From Fomes fomentarius (lineage: Eukaryota; Basidiomycota; Agaricomycetes; Polyporales; Polyporaceae), in NCBI GenBank assembly GCA_022606135.1, contig JABYQN010000009.1:459001-523000 (forward strand): a stretch of DNA of 64,000 nucleotides, given 5' to 3'. How positions within the stretch are numbered: position 1 is the first letter of the stretch; every line of letters begins with the position of its first letter. Made by a program: the position numbers and the translations under genes. Under the pieces are notes generated by a model. It worked only from the letters and a program-made list of their open reading frames with translations, searched no databases and was not told the DNA's origin. Shown piece by piece: positions 36,298 to 47,901 of the stretch.

Positions 36298-36410
36298 GTG
36301 CCTCTCGAGAAGCGGATCCCTTCGAATTCTTCATCATGAGTGACACTCCGTTCATTCATTCCGCGAAGTGCGGGGAACAAGATGTCGGGTTCATAGCTGA
36401 GTATCGGGAC
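36298..36410 (-). pseudogene. Orphan cytochrome P450-like exon
   Basis: A 113-nt open block between a good acceptor (AACAG at 36411) and a GTACGT donor reads NERSVTHDEEFEGIRFSRGT. It resembles the P450 segment between the ExxR helix and the heme loop (R-x-T-x-D-D-E-Y-x-G-x-x-I-P-K-G-T). I found neither the ExxR helix upstream nor the FxxGxRxCxG heme motif downstream, so a P450 origin is an inference from one short block. Confidence 0.35.
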
Positions 36411-37279
36411 CTGTTAGATACGAAGTTCCAGTGGTCATGATTTCGAATAGATTGAATAGAATGACTAACGCTCATTGTTATCAACGGCCAGTTGGTCTAT
36501 TAGACCTCACATATGTAAGATAAGTCAAAGTGGGCGTATCATGTGGTCTACATATCACCGACCGTCATCCGGCAGACCCTTCCCCAAGGGAGTGTGAGGT
36601 TACTACATCGCGAGTTCCGGGAACCGTGACTTGAAGCATTTCAACGGAGCTAGCGGAAGATCCTGAGTAACTCACTTCGCAAAGTTACAGTCAAAGGAAA
36701 TCGTATAAACACAAGGCCATGTTTCTGGTTTGAAGTGGTCACCCGCGTGCGGTTTTGATCGCGGGGAACGGTGTTTAGAGAATCGAACTGTGCTGGCGAG
36801 GACCATTGAAGTAAGCGCCGGGTCGGGCCGGGCAAGACTACGGGCGTCTCGACCCTTTTCACTGACTCGGAGCCTGGGAGATACACTTGACAAATCTCCT
36901 GTTCGACCTCTCTATGACCTGTTCAGCAAACCTCCTATGCCCGCAGTTACAACCAGCATAGTCTCTTTTTCGCCTCATTTGTGTGACGCATGCTACTGCT
37001 TGCAATGTGTAGACATATATCGTGACGGGGACGACGACTTCAAACTAGCGACTCTACATCTGGAATATGAAGATGCATCACTCCTGCCTCTACTGCGACG
37101 TAATGATATCGCATGCAAATACCTATTTGCTGTTCCTTAACCTAACCGCAGCAACTTACCGGAAGAGTCACGGCTAGGCGGAGCTCGAACTCTGATGTCA
37201 TCGTGACCCTACTGCCACACACGTCTTTGTCCTCACCCCCACCACACTCCGCTATCTGCTCTACATCAATATCCGAGAT
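36411..37279. other. Intergenic, upstream of the GST gene
   Basis: No supported gene. Short frames on both strands only. Confidence 0.4.
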
Positions 37280-39159
37280 ATGGTCAACAAGGAGGATTCC
37301 GGGAGATCATACCACCTGCAGTGCACTGGTGACGCATTGGAGACGGCAAACGCTCATTCCAGTGAAGAGCACATCACCCTCTTTGGGAGCTGCTTTTGTC
37401 CCTTCGTGCAGCGTGTATGGGTGACGCTAGAACACCTAGGCTTCGACTACATGGTAGGCCACAGTGTCGTTGAACTCAATTCCTCTGACCATAACCCTGT
37501 TCGCTTGCAGTATTGTAAGGTTTCATCTCCGTGTCCTGCCTTCATCAACGGGCTCTTCGCTTTCGCTTTTGGTCGCGTCCTGCTGTTGATACGTCCACCT
37601 GATTGATCTAATGCATGCTTGCAGATGAAGTAGACCCCTACAAGAAGCCAGCCGAGCTCCTCGAGCTCTCACCCAAGGGTCTAGTTCCCGCGCTAAGGCT
37701 GAACAACTTAGGGCCTCCAAGGGCGCTCAACGAGAGCACCATCATCATGGACTTTCTCGAAGAGTGAGTCATCGTATTATCCCCACTCCGACTTAACGTA
37801 GCGCCGTGCATGTACATCATCATATCGCCCACGAAGTATTGCCATATACGAATATCTCTCCCTGCTCGTTCGCTGACGTCGAATCGTCTCCTCATCCAAC
37901 ACCGCGCGACCCGTGACGCTCAAGATTGGCCGCGAGCAATACGAAGCGCTCCTCGCACACCACGGAGAGCCTTTTCCCTCCGTTATCTGATCCTTGTAAG
38001 TAGCTCTGTTACTCTGGCGAAGATCACGGACGCTGAGGGTGTCATTCTATACCGTCTTGCACGACAACGGCATTTCGCGCATATACACATACATTGACAT
38101 GTCGTCACGGCACTCAACCGGCCGTCCAACCCTCGTTTTCCATTGGGTTCCTATCTGGGAATGTGGCCGGGCGTGAACGCGAACTTCAACCCGTGGCTGT
38201 CGGGGCTATCTAGACGCACGCGCTCTCATCCGTCTACAAGCTGACAACGTGAATCGTTCACTTGTGCCCGCCTTCTATCGCTATCTTCAGGCGCAAGACG
38301 CAGGTCAGTATCATTCGTTCCGATGGTCTCGCTCCGCCCAAAGTGAGGAAGGTCCATATGCCACTGCACCGGCCGCACTATGGCATCTCCTGGAGAGACC
38401 TATGACGTGGGTGTGACATGCTGGCGATGCTGACATATCCTTTTTGTGTTACAGATAAGCAAATTGAAGGCGGGAAATCCTTCGTTGAAGCTCTGAACGG
38501 GCTCGTGCAGCTGTTCGAGCGGGCGGAACGGGAAGGCTATACCGCGTATGGTCTCTGGTTCGAGCGCGGCTCGTTGAGCTACGCAGATGTGATGGCTGCG
38601 CCATGTAAGTGCTTTCATCGCATTCCGCTGGGCTATCACGCCTCCTACAACAAGCCTGTGTTCGAAATGAAGAGTGGCGAGCAGAGAGCCTGAGGGTAGC
38701 TTCGGCCGCCGGCATAGGACTAGTCCTTCAGTGGCCGGCTTGATCTCTTGGACTGACTGGTAGCTCTCAAGTGCCCGAAGCGCAGTTCAGCGAGCTGATA
38801 GTGAACACTGTGACTCTTACAGGGATATTTCGCGCAACGAACGTGCTCAAGCACTACCGAGGATTCGTGCTGCCCGAAGGCGAGCGGTTCCTCGCATACG
38901 TTGAACGGCTGCTTGGGCATCCTGCTGTCAAGCGAACGAGTAGTACAGAGCAACTGTATTTGGACAGCTACGAGAGGTGAGTCCTTGATTTGTTGCCGAC
39001 TCATGTTTTGTGATCCCGGGATGTCGTGTCTAGGTTTCGTTCAAGCTGCATTGGTCTGATCGATGTCTGACAATGGTTCCGTGCTATAGATACGCATTCA
39101 ACCGACCGAACACGAGTCAGGTTGCAAATGCGATCAACGCCGGTACAGCACTACCGTAA
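37280..39159 (+). CDS. Glutathione S-transferase, omega-like
   Basis: Recognised exons: 37280-37453, 37511-37514, 37625-37763, 38214-38303, 38455-38604, 38823-38976, 39090-39159. The thioredoxin-like N-domain shows the active-site pattern GSCFCPFVQRVWVTLEHLGF with a CPF motif (cysteine-type, omega-like), then YYEVDPYKKPAELLELSPKG and NESTIIMDFLEE. The helical C-domain reads ALIRLQADNVNRSLVPAFYRY, LFERAEREGY, ADVMAAPW, VLKHYRGFVLPEG and ends YAFNRPNTSQVANAINAG. Expected role: glutathione-dependent reduction or conjugation of xenobiotics in the cytosol. The phase of exon 37625-37763 does not fit the next recognised exon, so an exon of about 15-20 codons is missing between 37764 and 38213; either I failed to find it or it has decayed. 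The exon TATT is a 4-nt microexon. Confidence 0.82.
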
Positions 39160-39933
39160 ACCTCTTTGTAAGGCTAGGAAAAGACTTCAACAGAACAAAT
39201 TCTCTACAGTCCGATTGCCCGAAACGTGAGACAGAGTATACTATCACTGACTTCGTCATTCCTGGATCTCGTGACCAGCTTGTGTTGCGTTGGATGCGCG
39301 CGCCCGCTGTCATTACGTTGCACTGGTCATGTTGCTGATGATGTCAGCGAAACCTACTACATATACATATTCAATTGACCGGCGAAGTGGCAAATCCGAT
39401 CGACGCCGGTATAGCGCTAGAGCATCTTCGACATCGGTAGCGCGTCGGAGCGCCGTCGCGAAAGCGTTGTAGTTGAACGTTTCCCAACAGGTCTGTCCGT
39501 TCCACGCTGATTGTGGCACACCTAGTCTGACTGCGGTGGAAGTTAGACTTGGGAAGATTTGACTCGCTATCTAACCACTACACGATAAATACTCCGTGTG
39601 GACATACAGCATGGGTGAAACGAGGAATTTATGCAGGTGACGCGCTGAGCCCGGTGAACTTCGGGTTCAGTGTAAATCTCTCCTGATCCCATGCTGATCC
39701 AATTCCTCGAGGTCACTGTGTATCCGCACTGGGGCTGAGGTGTACTTACACCCTCGCCGGCTCATGTCTCGAATGAGTTAATCCCTCGGAATCTTCATCA
39801 GCGGCGCCGCCGATCGGTGTTCCACCAAGACATGAGCTAGATACCCCCATTGACGTTTCGCCTCAAGCATTCAGGTATATATGGGCGCGGCCTCCCCGTC
39901 TGCCGATTTTCTTCTCTTGCACGGACCGTGAAA
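39160..39933. other. Intergenic with a GST exon relic
   Basis: Contains a degenerate copy of the last GST exon at 39368-39420 and a possible hairpin at about 39647-39672 (CTGAGCCCG paired with CGGGTTCAG). Nothing else is supported. Confidence 0.4.
39368..39420 (+). pseudogene. Relic of the last GST exon
   Basis: Aligns with 39096-39153: ATTCAA-TGACCG, then GGCAAATCCGATCGACGCCGG against TGCAAATGCGATCAACGCCGG, then TA-AGC-CTA. It carries an in-frame stop and small deletions. It marks a local tandem duplication of the gene's 3' end, or the remains of a second GST gene. Confidence 0.6.
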
Positions 39934-41269
39934 ATGCCAGTCCCAATCGCGGTAGCTGAGGTGTGTGGTGCTCGTACAAGTGTGCAGCCTATAGATCATG
40001 ACGTCGACCACAATGGTTTCTTCAGCTCATATCTCTGGCAATTCAACCTCTCATATTTGGAGCATTTACCGTATCACACTGTATCACGATATGGATCCTG
40101 TTTCGAGGGAAACTGGATCGGCGGTCATCCCGCGTCAACACGGCGCTGTTAGTTGTCTCTTCGTTATTGTGGGTTCTCTCAGCCGCAGTGAGTTGACTCA
40201 TATAACTTGTCAAGGGACTGATGCTCACGATACATTCAGCATCTAGGTCTCACTGTACAACGAGCGCTTGAAGCATTCGTCGGCCATGCAGAGGATACAA
40301 ACAGGATTGCAGCCTTCTACTCGAGATTGTCCGACAAGAAGCATGTCGCACAAGATAGCATCTATGTCACGAACGTCCTTATCAATGACAGCTTCCTCAC
40401 ATACCGACTCTTCGTGGTGTGGAATCGAGACTGGCGAGTCATCGTGCTTCCTACCCTCCTTCTACTGGGAACTGCAAGTGAGCATCACCCCGAATTCTCT
40501 TCTTGAAGTATCTGTTGATAGTGGTGCTCATCGTGGTTTTCCGTAGTCTCCGGATATGGCGCCGTCATATACGTTGCGAATATACCTGGAGAGGGCTCAA
40601 TCTTCACCGCACTCTCGTTGACTCGTTTTTTGAATGCGTTGTTCACACTACCGCTTGCAACGAACCTCTTGTTGACATGTGGGTCCTGCTTGCTCATCCT
40701 CACAATAGCGATTGCTCACAATGCTAACATGATCCGCATAGGTCTCATCGCGGGCCGGATCGCCTGGACGCGTTACGAGACGAGGAAAGTCACAACCTAC
40801 GCGCCAATCGGACGGTCTTACTGGAGCATCGTCGATATACTGATACAGTCGGCCGCCATCACGGCCTGCGCGCTTGCTGCCTTACTCGGAACATACTGGG
40901 CACAGTCGAACGCACATTTCATGATCATCGAGGCCATACCGCCTCTCATCGTCAGTCCATTGTTCTTTCCGCTCAGATTTCCTCTCAGGATGAGATCTGA
41001 CATAGGCTTGTTTACAGGGTTTCGTCTTCACGCTGATCGTGATTCGCGTGTATGCAAGAAATGAGCGGGAGAGTGCGGTACAAGTGCGCGCCGGGGCTAG
41101 AACTAATCGAAGGGGTGTTGTCCTGGTGCACGGGATCGGCGACGACGACTGTAAGGTCCAAAGTCCAGTCGACGTCCACCCCTCGCCTGTGCAGCGCCAC
41201 AAATTCTTAGATTCGCCCCTTCCGCCATGGTACGAAACGCAGTTCGATCTATGCAGTGCGTGTATATGA
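39934..41269 (+). CDS. Multi-pass membrane protein, agaricomycete family
   Basis: Exons 39934-39960, 40026-40187, 40240-40477, 40547-40678, 40742-40950, 41018-41269; 339 residues, all phases agree. Successive hydrophobic helices are visible: LISLAIQPLIFGAFTVSHCITIWILF, ALLVVSSLLWVLSAA, VIVLPTLLLLGTA, FLNALFTLPLATNLLLTCLIAG, AAITACALAALLGTYW and FVFTLIVIRVY, with a conserved amphipathic block (YVTNVLINDSFLTYRLFVVWNRDW). This block order is that of a large agaricomycete family of roughly seven-helix membrane proteins without known function. The tail (41060-41269) is charged and unlike the rest of the family. Receptor or sensor roles are possible but unsupported here. Confidence 0.75.
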
Positions 41270-42101
41270 CGACCTCCGTGCTGACGACTGTCCGCCACAG
41301 AACAGTCCCATTCAGAATAGCGCCAGCCTGCCGTCGCTGCCTCCCAGTTTGGCGTCCCGCCTACGCGCCGTGTACGCCGCGCGCAAGACGGCAGGTTCTT
41401 AGTGGTCCCAGTGGATCGCTCTCCAAGGCGGCATCTCCGAATTCGACTCGACCCTAACGGCAACAGGCTGGGAGTCGGGCAAGGTCGGCACGTTCTGGTC
41501 GGAAGGCGCTGTCGCATGGTGCTGGATATTGGTTTGGCCCAAGTGCTGGTGGGGCATGACGTACGATGGAGGGGTCGAGACTTGCAGTCGAGCCCGACTC
41601 CTCGTCGGAGCGTTATGCCTATGCAAAGGGAGTCGGGACAAAGTTACGCACTGCAATCTAGTGTGTGACAGGATTGCAGCTCAGGCGACCTACCGCACAG
41701 CCGTATGACTGGCAACAAATAGATGGAAGAGTGAAGGTGTATGGGTACGTGTGCACCGTATGTGTATAACCGGCGACGAGTGCGAGCGAGAGAAGTGAGA
41801 CTGGGGGAAGATGTGCCATGCTGATCGGGCCCAACAGTGCCCGAATTATAAATCTTGCCATACTGTATATGGCGTATTTGGTCTATCATCCGAGGTGGTG
41901 CACCAGTTTGAACTCGAACTCAGGGAGTTGGGGTGACAAACAACATCATGTGTTACCCTCTTTCGTCCGCCTATATAAGATCCCTCATACTGGACACACT
42001 CACTACCAGAAGTCCAGACTCGCATCGTCTCTCCCTCATAGCCAAGTCACCTTCCACTCTCACCTCTAACCCCAACGACTACACCTACTGCAGTCTCCAT
42101 A
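41270..42101. other. Intergenic with promoter of the small repeat protein
   Basis: No gene seen between the membrane protein and 42102. The right end has a clear TATA box (41972-41979) and a leader without ATG. Confidence 0.5.
41972..41979 (+). promoter_or_regulatory. TATA box
   Basis: TATATAAG about 125 bp before the ATG at 42102, followed by a CT-rich leader, the same arrangement as at the AIM24-type gene. Confidence 0.6.
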
Positions 42102-42590
42102 ATGACTGCCTACCAGGACGCTCAGTCTACTATCGACTCGGCGCAGGACGCTAAGTCTATCGACTACCAAGACACCCAGCCTGAGTCTATCGACTACCAG
42201 GACGCTCAGGATGCTCATTCATACGCCGAAGCTGTCGAGTACGAGTACGCTCGGTTCATCGAACTCAAAGCTCGCAAAGCACTCTACACGAAATGGATTG
42301 GCGCCTACATGTGGAAGAAGTGGGAGCTCGTTCGTGCACAGCTGGAGTACCAGGCTGAAAGCCCGCCCTCGCGGTTCGTGGAGTCGACCACGGAGCCAAG
42401 AGACACTGACCCATCTTCGAGAGAAGGTACGTCTAAACCCCCACTTATCCTGCTCGTGGGACGTCGACGCTGATCATAGGGCACCATTGTAGGCAAAATC
42501 TACGTTCACGACTATGCGAAAGGCCCACGTCCGCGCCGCCGTGCAGCGAACGGTACTACTAGCGCCGCCGCTGCAGCCGGCCAAACCTAG
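42102..42590 (+). CDS. Small repeat-containing protein, unknown
   Basis: Exons 42102-42426 and 42493-42590, intron 66 nt; 140 residues. The first 45 residues are an acidic, Asp/Gln-rich imperfect repeat (YQDAQSTIDS, AQDAKSIDYQDTQ, ESIDYQDAQ, DAHS). A likely helix follows (YEYARFIELKARKALYTKWIGAYMWKKWELVRAQLEYQ), then a Ser/Pro linker. The second exon gives GKIYVHDYAKGPRPRRRAANG and an Ala-rich end. An alternative acceptor at 42480 gives a different end stopping at about 42546. No signal peptide or membrane helix. I do not recognise a family. The TATA box, the ATG-free leader and the clean splice make it a believable expressed gene. Confidence 0.6.
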
Positions 42591-44809
42591 TTTACGGTTC
42601 AACGAAAGGCGCATTCCGGGGACGTCATTTACGATATTCGCCATGTCCTGGCATGGAATGGCGCAGACATCCTGGCAGATCGTCATCCACGTACTTTTAT
42701 GGACTCGCCTCGGACATTGGTGGCGTTCCTCGCTGCAGCCTTCCACCATTATTATCTATGACCCACGAACATTACACCGGCATCAGAAATCTGTAGCAAT
42801 AGTCATATTATTCAGAACTGTGTACTTATAGTGATGCATATATCGCCACGCAAACCACAAAAGTTACCTAGGCCTGTTCCCATGTTTTCTGATCATCGCA
42901 GGAAGGTTCACAGTCTGTCTTGCGGCACATGAGCCACCCGCCACATATCACTGACCGCCAGGCTGGCACGCGCCTCGCTGGGTTGTTCTTTCCAATAATG
43001 TGGAAGAATTGCCGCGATTCAAGTCATGTTCATCATCCAGATTTACTCCGCTTTCGTAGGAGCCGGAGTGTAGACTAGTTGTTTTGCAGCGCTTGGTCAG
43101 TCAGGGGTCCGACTCCTCATTACATCAGGCTGTGGATTGGAATGAAGTAGAGAACATGAGTCAACTCCATTCCTATCCCGTGTCACTGTGGCGACGGCGC
43201 AACTCCTTCGCTCGATATTCCTGTCGCATTTCATCCGCCGTTGTCGCACGATTGATTGGCCTCTTCAAATGGAAACGCCTGGAAGTCGTCGCTTCAAGTT
43301 GGTTGTCGACGTCTATAATTGTGGCCTCGTGACGAATTGAGTTGGTATTGGCAGATGGGAAAACGCTGTCCTCGATGCAACATCACTGCGGATGTGGATC
43401 GCATTTCAAAGTGAGATGAAGCGGAAAGGTGGCGGCGCTGCATCGCGAACGGTATGATGAAAATCTGCCACGCAAATTGGTCATGTTACACAAGTTTCAT
43501 GGTATTTATTTGTCTCGCCGCGACCCATGTCAGATGGCATTCTCCGTCCGCTCTCGCATTCTTTTGCTGGGAGACGAAGGTAAGCATGCCAGCCTGCACA
43601 TATGCTATGCTACTCCCTGAAGGTATGTGTAACACCTCTTCCCGTCTGCATGCTTGGCCATGGGACGTCTGGCGGAGTGATGCGGCGCCGGCGCCGGAGG
43701 CCCGGCTGTAGTAGGTAGATGCGGTGGCGGTGCATAGCCTCTCTTCCTGCCCCGTTTGGCGTTGACCATCTCCCTCCTCATGTTCACCCAACTAGTTTCA
43801 TCCATGTCTATCATCCATCTGCCTCGTTCTCGCTGCTTACGTTCTGATATCACTGTGGCGAGATGGTGGGATGATCCTCGGCGCCAGGCCGGTGACTCGA
43901 CGGCCATGTCGCCGTTAAAGCGAGGTACACTATTATCTATTAGCTCCGTCCGTGGTCGCTAGCTGCTCAATTAGCTTTGTGTGGTAAATTGTGAGTATTC
44001 GTATGCTCAGGCTTGCGGAGACCGTGCATTCCCATCGTCCTCGCCGAAGCTGATGTACGAGTGGTGTCATGCCCCAGCTGGGCCACGTCGACAGCGGCTC
44101 GACCAGAATTTGTCGTTCCGCGCGCTTAGAAGTCTAAAACCGACGGAAAGTCCTGTATGTACTACTCTCGCACTCTCTGCCGGAAGCGACGGTTGTCAGC
44201 AAGCAACCAGGTCCCCGAGAGTCGCATGAAATGTGTTGCAGCCCGTACGCAGCGTGCCAAGCACTCGACAGGACCTGTTGCCGACCTGCGACCGACTCAC
44301 TCGGAGTCTCGGACACGCCATCTTCTCACTCCGCGAACACCAGCCCGGAACTCAATCACCAATAGTAATAATCCGCCCGGGCAAGTACCGCCCGCCTGGG
44401 TGTGTGCGTGTTGCGTGCCCGCGCTGTATTTGGAATGTCTGGTCTGGAGCAACTCGGCCTGACGCTGCCAGACGCCCACGAACGCTACTCTGGAGCTCTC
44501 ATATAACTCTCAGCGCATGGCCCCCTCGCGCCCTTTTCCCATCCGGATTCCGTTTCCTCACCGCTCAGGCTCTTTTGCCCCTTCTTCTCTCTGCTAGGCC
44601 GTCTTGTCTGGGGTGTGTGGGGGTCTTTGCTTCGCGCAGTTGCCTAATTCGTGTTGCTGTCTGCTTGTTGTTCTGTCTCTCGGGTGCTGAAGCCGCTGTC
44701 GCTGTCTCGCCCATCGTCCGCTCTTCAAGCTTCTAGGAGGAGCTTGAGTTCCACTCTTTACCTTCACACAAAACGACGTCCCCTTGTGCTGTAATCACTT
44801 CAACTCACA
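42591..44809. other. Intergenic, no gene seen
   Basis: 2.2 kb with short, unconserved frames. A TATA-like CATATAAC at about 44500 and a CT-rich stretch up to 44800 fit the bestrophin promoter and leader. Confidence 0.4.
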
Positions 44810-46985
44810 ATGGTCGCGAAGAACCCGCTGTTTGCGGGATGGAGTCTGAAGAAGTTCAAGGCCACTGTCATCAACGACATTTGGCCGGAGGTGCTTTTCT
44901 TCACAGGTGTCGCAGCGAGTGAGTCCTTCATCTGTTCCACTGCCGCCACCATGAGGTTGAGTTCATGTGCCCGCAATTGCAGTGGTGTCGCTCGTCTCGG
45001 ACCTCACTACCCACAAGCTCTCGTTCTCCAGTGCCATGCTCACGGTCCTCGGTACGGTTCTTGGTCTCGTCATCTCGTTCCGGACGTCGTCTGCATATGA
45101 GCGGTGAGTACCTCCACGTTCTTGGACATCGCGATTCTCTAGGCGCTTGTGGTGATTGTGGCGAGATGGGATCGGGCACTAACGGAAGCAAAACGAAACA
45201 GGTACATGGAAGGCAGGAAGCTGTGGACTGCCATTTCCCTTGCATCGCGCAACCTAGCACAGATTGTCAGTCCGCAGAAAGTAATCATGATTTTGCGGTC
45301 GGACATTGCTAACCGTGAGTTGTCGTGTTGGACAGATCTGGCTCCATGTCCCATTTGAGCGCATCAACAAGAAGACTGGCGAGCCTATGTCCAAACTCGA
45401 GATCACGATCGAGAAGAAGACGATGGTGAACCTCGTCAACGCATACGCTGTCTCCGTCAAGGTGCGCTTATTCCAATGGATTGTATTGTTGCAGGTGCTT
45501 ACTGTGCATTCTCTACGTAGCATATGCTCCGCGGCGAGCCTGGGGTCTACTATGAGGATCTCTACCCCCTTGTTTGCTTCCTCCCCCGATACTCGACACA
45601 TGTGCCAGAGAATGCAACGGATGAAGACATGCTCCCGATGTGGAAAGCATCTGCGATGGACGCCAACAACCACCGTATAGCGCACACGCTCACTTCGTCC
45701 CGCCCTCTCTCCCCAGACGGTAGTGGTGGGCATAACTCAAGCGACAACAACGAGGAAAAGGAACCAAACCAGCAGCTCTCAGAGGAGCAGATCTATCACT
45801 CCCTTCGCGGGCGCACGCAGCGGAAGAAGAAGTTTGATCCCGAGGCCGCGCTGCCCGTTGTGTACAGCGAGCACCCGCTCATGCCGGCGCGCAACCCGCC
45901 AAAGGAGTCCCTTTTCGACTACCTGCCGTTCCTCCGCATCTTCAAGCTCCTCGCGCGCCCGTTCCGTAAGCCCGCGCCGGAACCCACAACTGAGACTGTG
46001 ACGCGTACCCTGACGGGCAAACGGCTGAAGCCGGAGGCGGTGGACTCGAACGTCCCGCTGGAGATCACGCTGTTCCTGTCGAGCTATCTCGCGTGGCTGC
46101 TGAAGAACGGGCAGCTGCAGCCTGCGCTCGCGACTGCGTTCACGAATGCGATCTCGCAGCTGCAGGATACTGTGACAAACTTGGACCGCATCAGGAACAC
46201 GCCGCTGCCGTTTGCGTACCAGGCGCACCTGCGGATTTCGCTGTGGTTGTATCTGTTCTTCCTGCCGGTGAGTCAAAGGAGCTTTGTGCGACGTGGTGTG
46301 AGTCGTATCTGATGCACCTGCAAATCCAGTTCCAAGTCTGGAGCTCGTTCGGGTATCTCACCATTCCGTGCGTGTTTCTGTGTCAGCTATGAGTGAAATT
46401 TGAGTGTGCTGACGCGTACTTCAACCTGGATAGCGCCACCGCGTTCGCGTCGTTTTTGCTTCTGGGTTTCCTTGAGATTGGTCAGGAAATGTGTGTATCA
46501 TCCCTGTCTTCCTTGTCGGGGATTGCTAAGAGCCGTCGTTTGCGATCAGTGAGAACCCCTTCAACTACGACATGAACGATCTCGGTGAGCGCTCATATCA
46601 GAGGCAAATCCATGCATGAGTTGGGAATTAACGGCGCACGCGTATAGATCTTGACGCCTTCTGTCTGACCATCCAGCGCGAGCTGCACGAGATCACTGCA
46701 GTACGTCGCTCCCTTCGTCACTTCACCACTCGATCTGCGGTGGGGTCCTGACATGGTCGTTGCCTCACGCAGCACACTTCTCCCGAGCCGGATGAATACA
46801 TTTTCACCACCTGGAACCAGCCTTTCGCGCCTAGTGACAGGCGTACGGCGGAGGAGATGGTGAACGACATCAACCACTCGTACCACACCGTCGATACTGG
46901 CATGCACAGTATCCGTCGGACGCTGCTGAAGAGCTGGTGGGACGTTGAGCAGATCACGCGGTCCCACAGCGGGACAACCGTCTAA
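44810..46985 (+). CDS. Bestrophin/UPF0187-type anion channel
   Basis: Exons 44810-44918, 44983-45103, 45202-45265, 45336-45461, 45521-46267, 46330-46367, 46434-46490, 46550-46584, 46648-46700, 46773-46985; 520 residues, phases agree. The family pattern is clear: an N-terminal helix (WPEVLFFTGVAA), SFSSAMLTVLGTVLGLVISFRTSSAYERYMEGRKLW, a cytosolic part with NAYAVSVKHMLRGEPGVYYEDL, and later ISLWLYLFFLPFQVWSSFGYLTIPATAFASFLLLGFLEIGQEIENPFNYDMNDLDLD, the highly conserved end of bestrophin-like proteins. It is expected to form a pentameric chloride or bicarbonate channel in a cellular membrane. A charged insert at 45660-46010 (Ser/Asn/Glu-rich) interrupts the core and looks disordered. The short exons of 35-57 nt cluster in the C-terminal conserved part. 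Confidence 0.88.
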
Positions 46986-47901
46986 AAATGCCAACACTGG
47001 GCAATCATAGTACGTCCTTTGCCCGCGATTCCGGGCGCGACATGTATGTGACATCGGCTGAACGTGAACCTTACGCCTTCGCAGATGCGTGTACATGTCA
47101 CTGTCAAGACTGGTAGCGCGGCGCGCCTGCGCTGTATCGGACAATCGTTTTACTGCTGCTGTTGTCATTTGCCTTCACGTTCCTACTTGACGACCTGGAT
47201 GATATGAGGGCCCCTCGAGCTCCCTGGTGGGAGATGTAGATATTTATCGCTGTGCTGTCGCTGTCGTAGTTTACTGTTTAATCTCGAGATGTTTCTTGGT
47301 GTGAGTGCTGCGGGCATGGATAGTGGCCTCGTGACTGGAGCAGGTAGGATGATCAGAAGAGTAGGCCGGGCTAGGCCGAAAGGTGATGAAGCGTGGCTTG
47401 GGCACGTTGGGACGAGAGGGGCCGGCGAGAATGAGGAGACTGCCGGATTGGGAGAACGGTGACCGTCATCCCGTCCGCGCGCCGTTTGATATAAAGATCC
47501 GGCTTGCCCGTGCGCCTGCGCTCGACGACGCCAGAGGCCTGCTCACCGCCGCCTCGCACCGCACATCACGCCCGCTCTCGCCATAGACATCCCCATCGCC
47601 CGACCCGCTCCCTCCGCGCCCGGGCGCACCATCCTACCAGTACGTCGCGGACCGCGCTCTCGATGCTCGCGTGCGTGCACTGACCATGAGGCCGATCGCT
47701 TCAGGCCATCTCCCAGTCTATGCGGCAAGGCCCCGCGTAGCTTCTTCTCCTTCCACTGCTGCGTCCGGATATCCCACATATCCATCCACGCCCCACACAC
47801 TACCAGCTCGGTCCCCAAGGCACCTCGAGCTTTCTATCGCCACATCGCCCTACTCTCCCCCACATCGCGCTCTCCCCGCTCCGCCCCCGCCCTGACACCC
47901 T
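46986..47901. other. Intergenic with promoter of the 1484-residue protein
   Basis: No gene. GATATAAAG at 47488 is TATA-like but about 410 bp from the next ATG, which would need a long leader or leader intron. Confidence 0.4.

Noticed and set aside
39510..39596. tRNA-like A box on the minus strand (TCGTGTAGTGGTTA)
   Set aside because: No matching B box and no 7-bp acceptor stem closing the structure, so it is not called as a tRNA gene.
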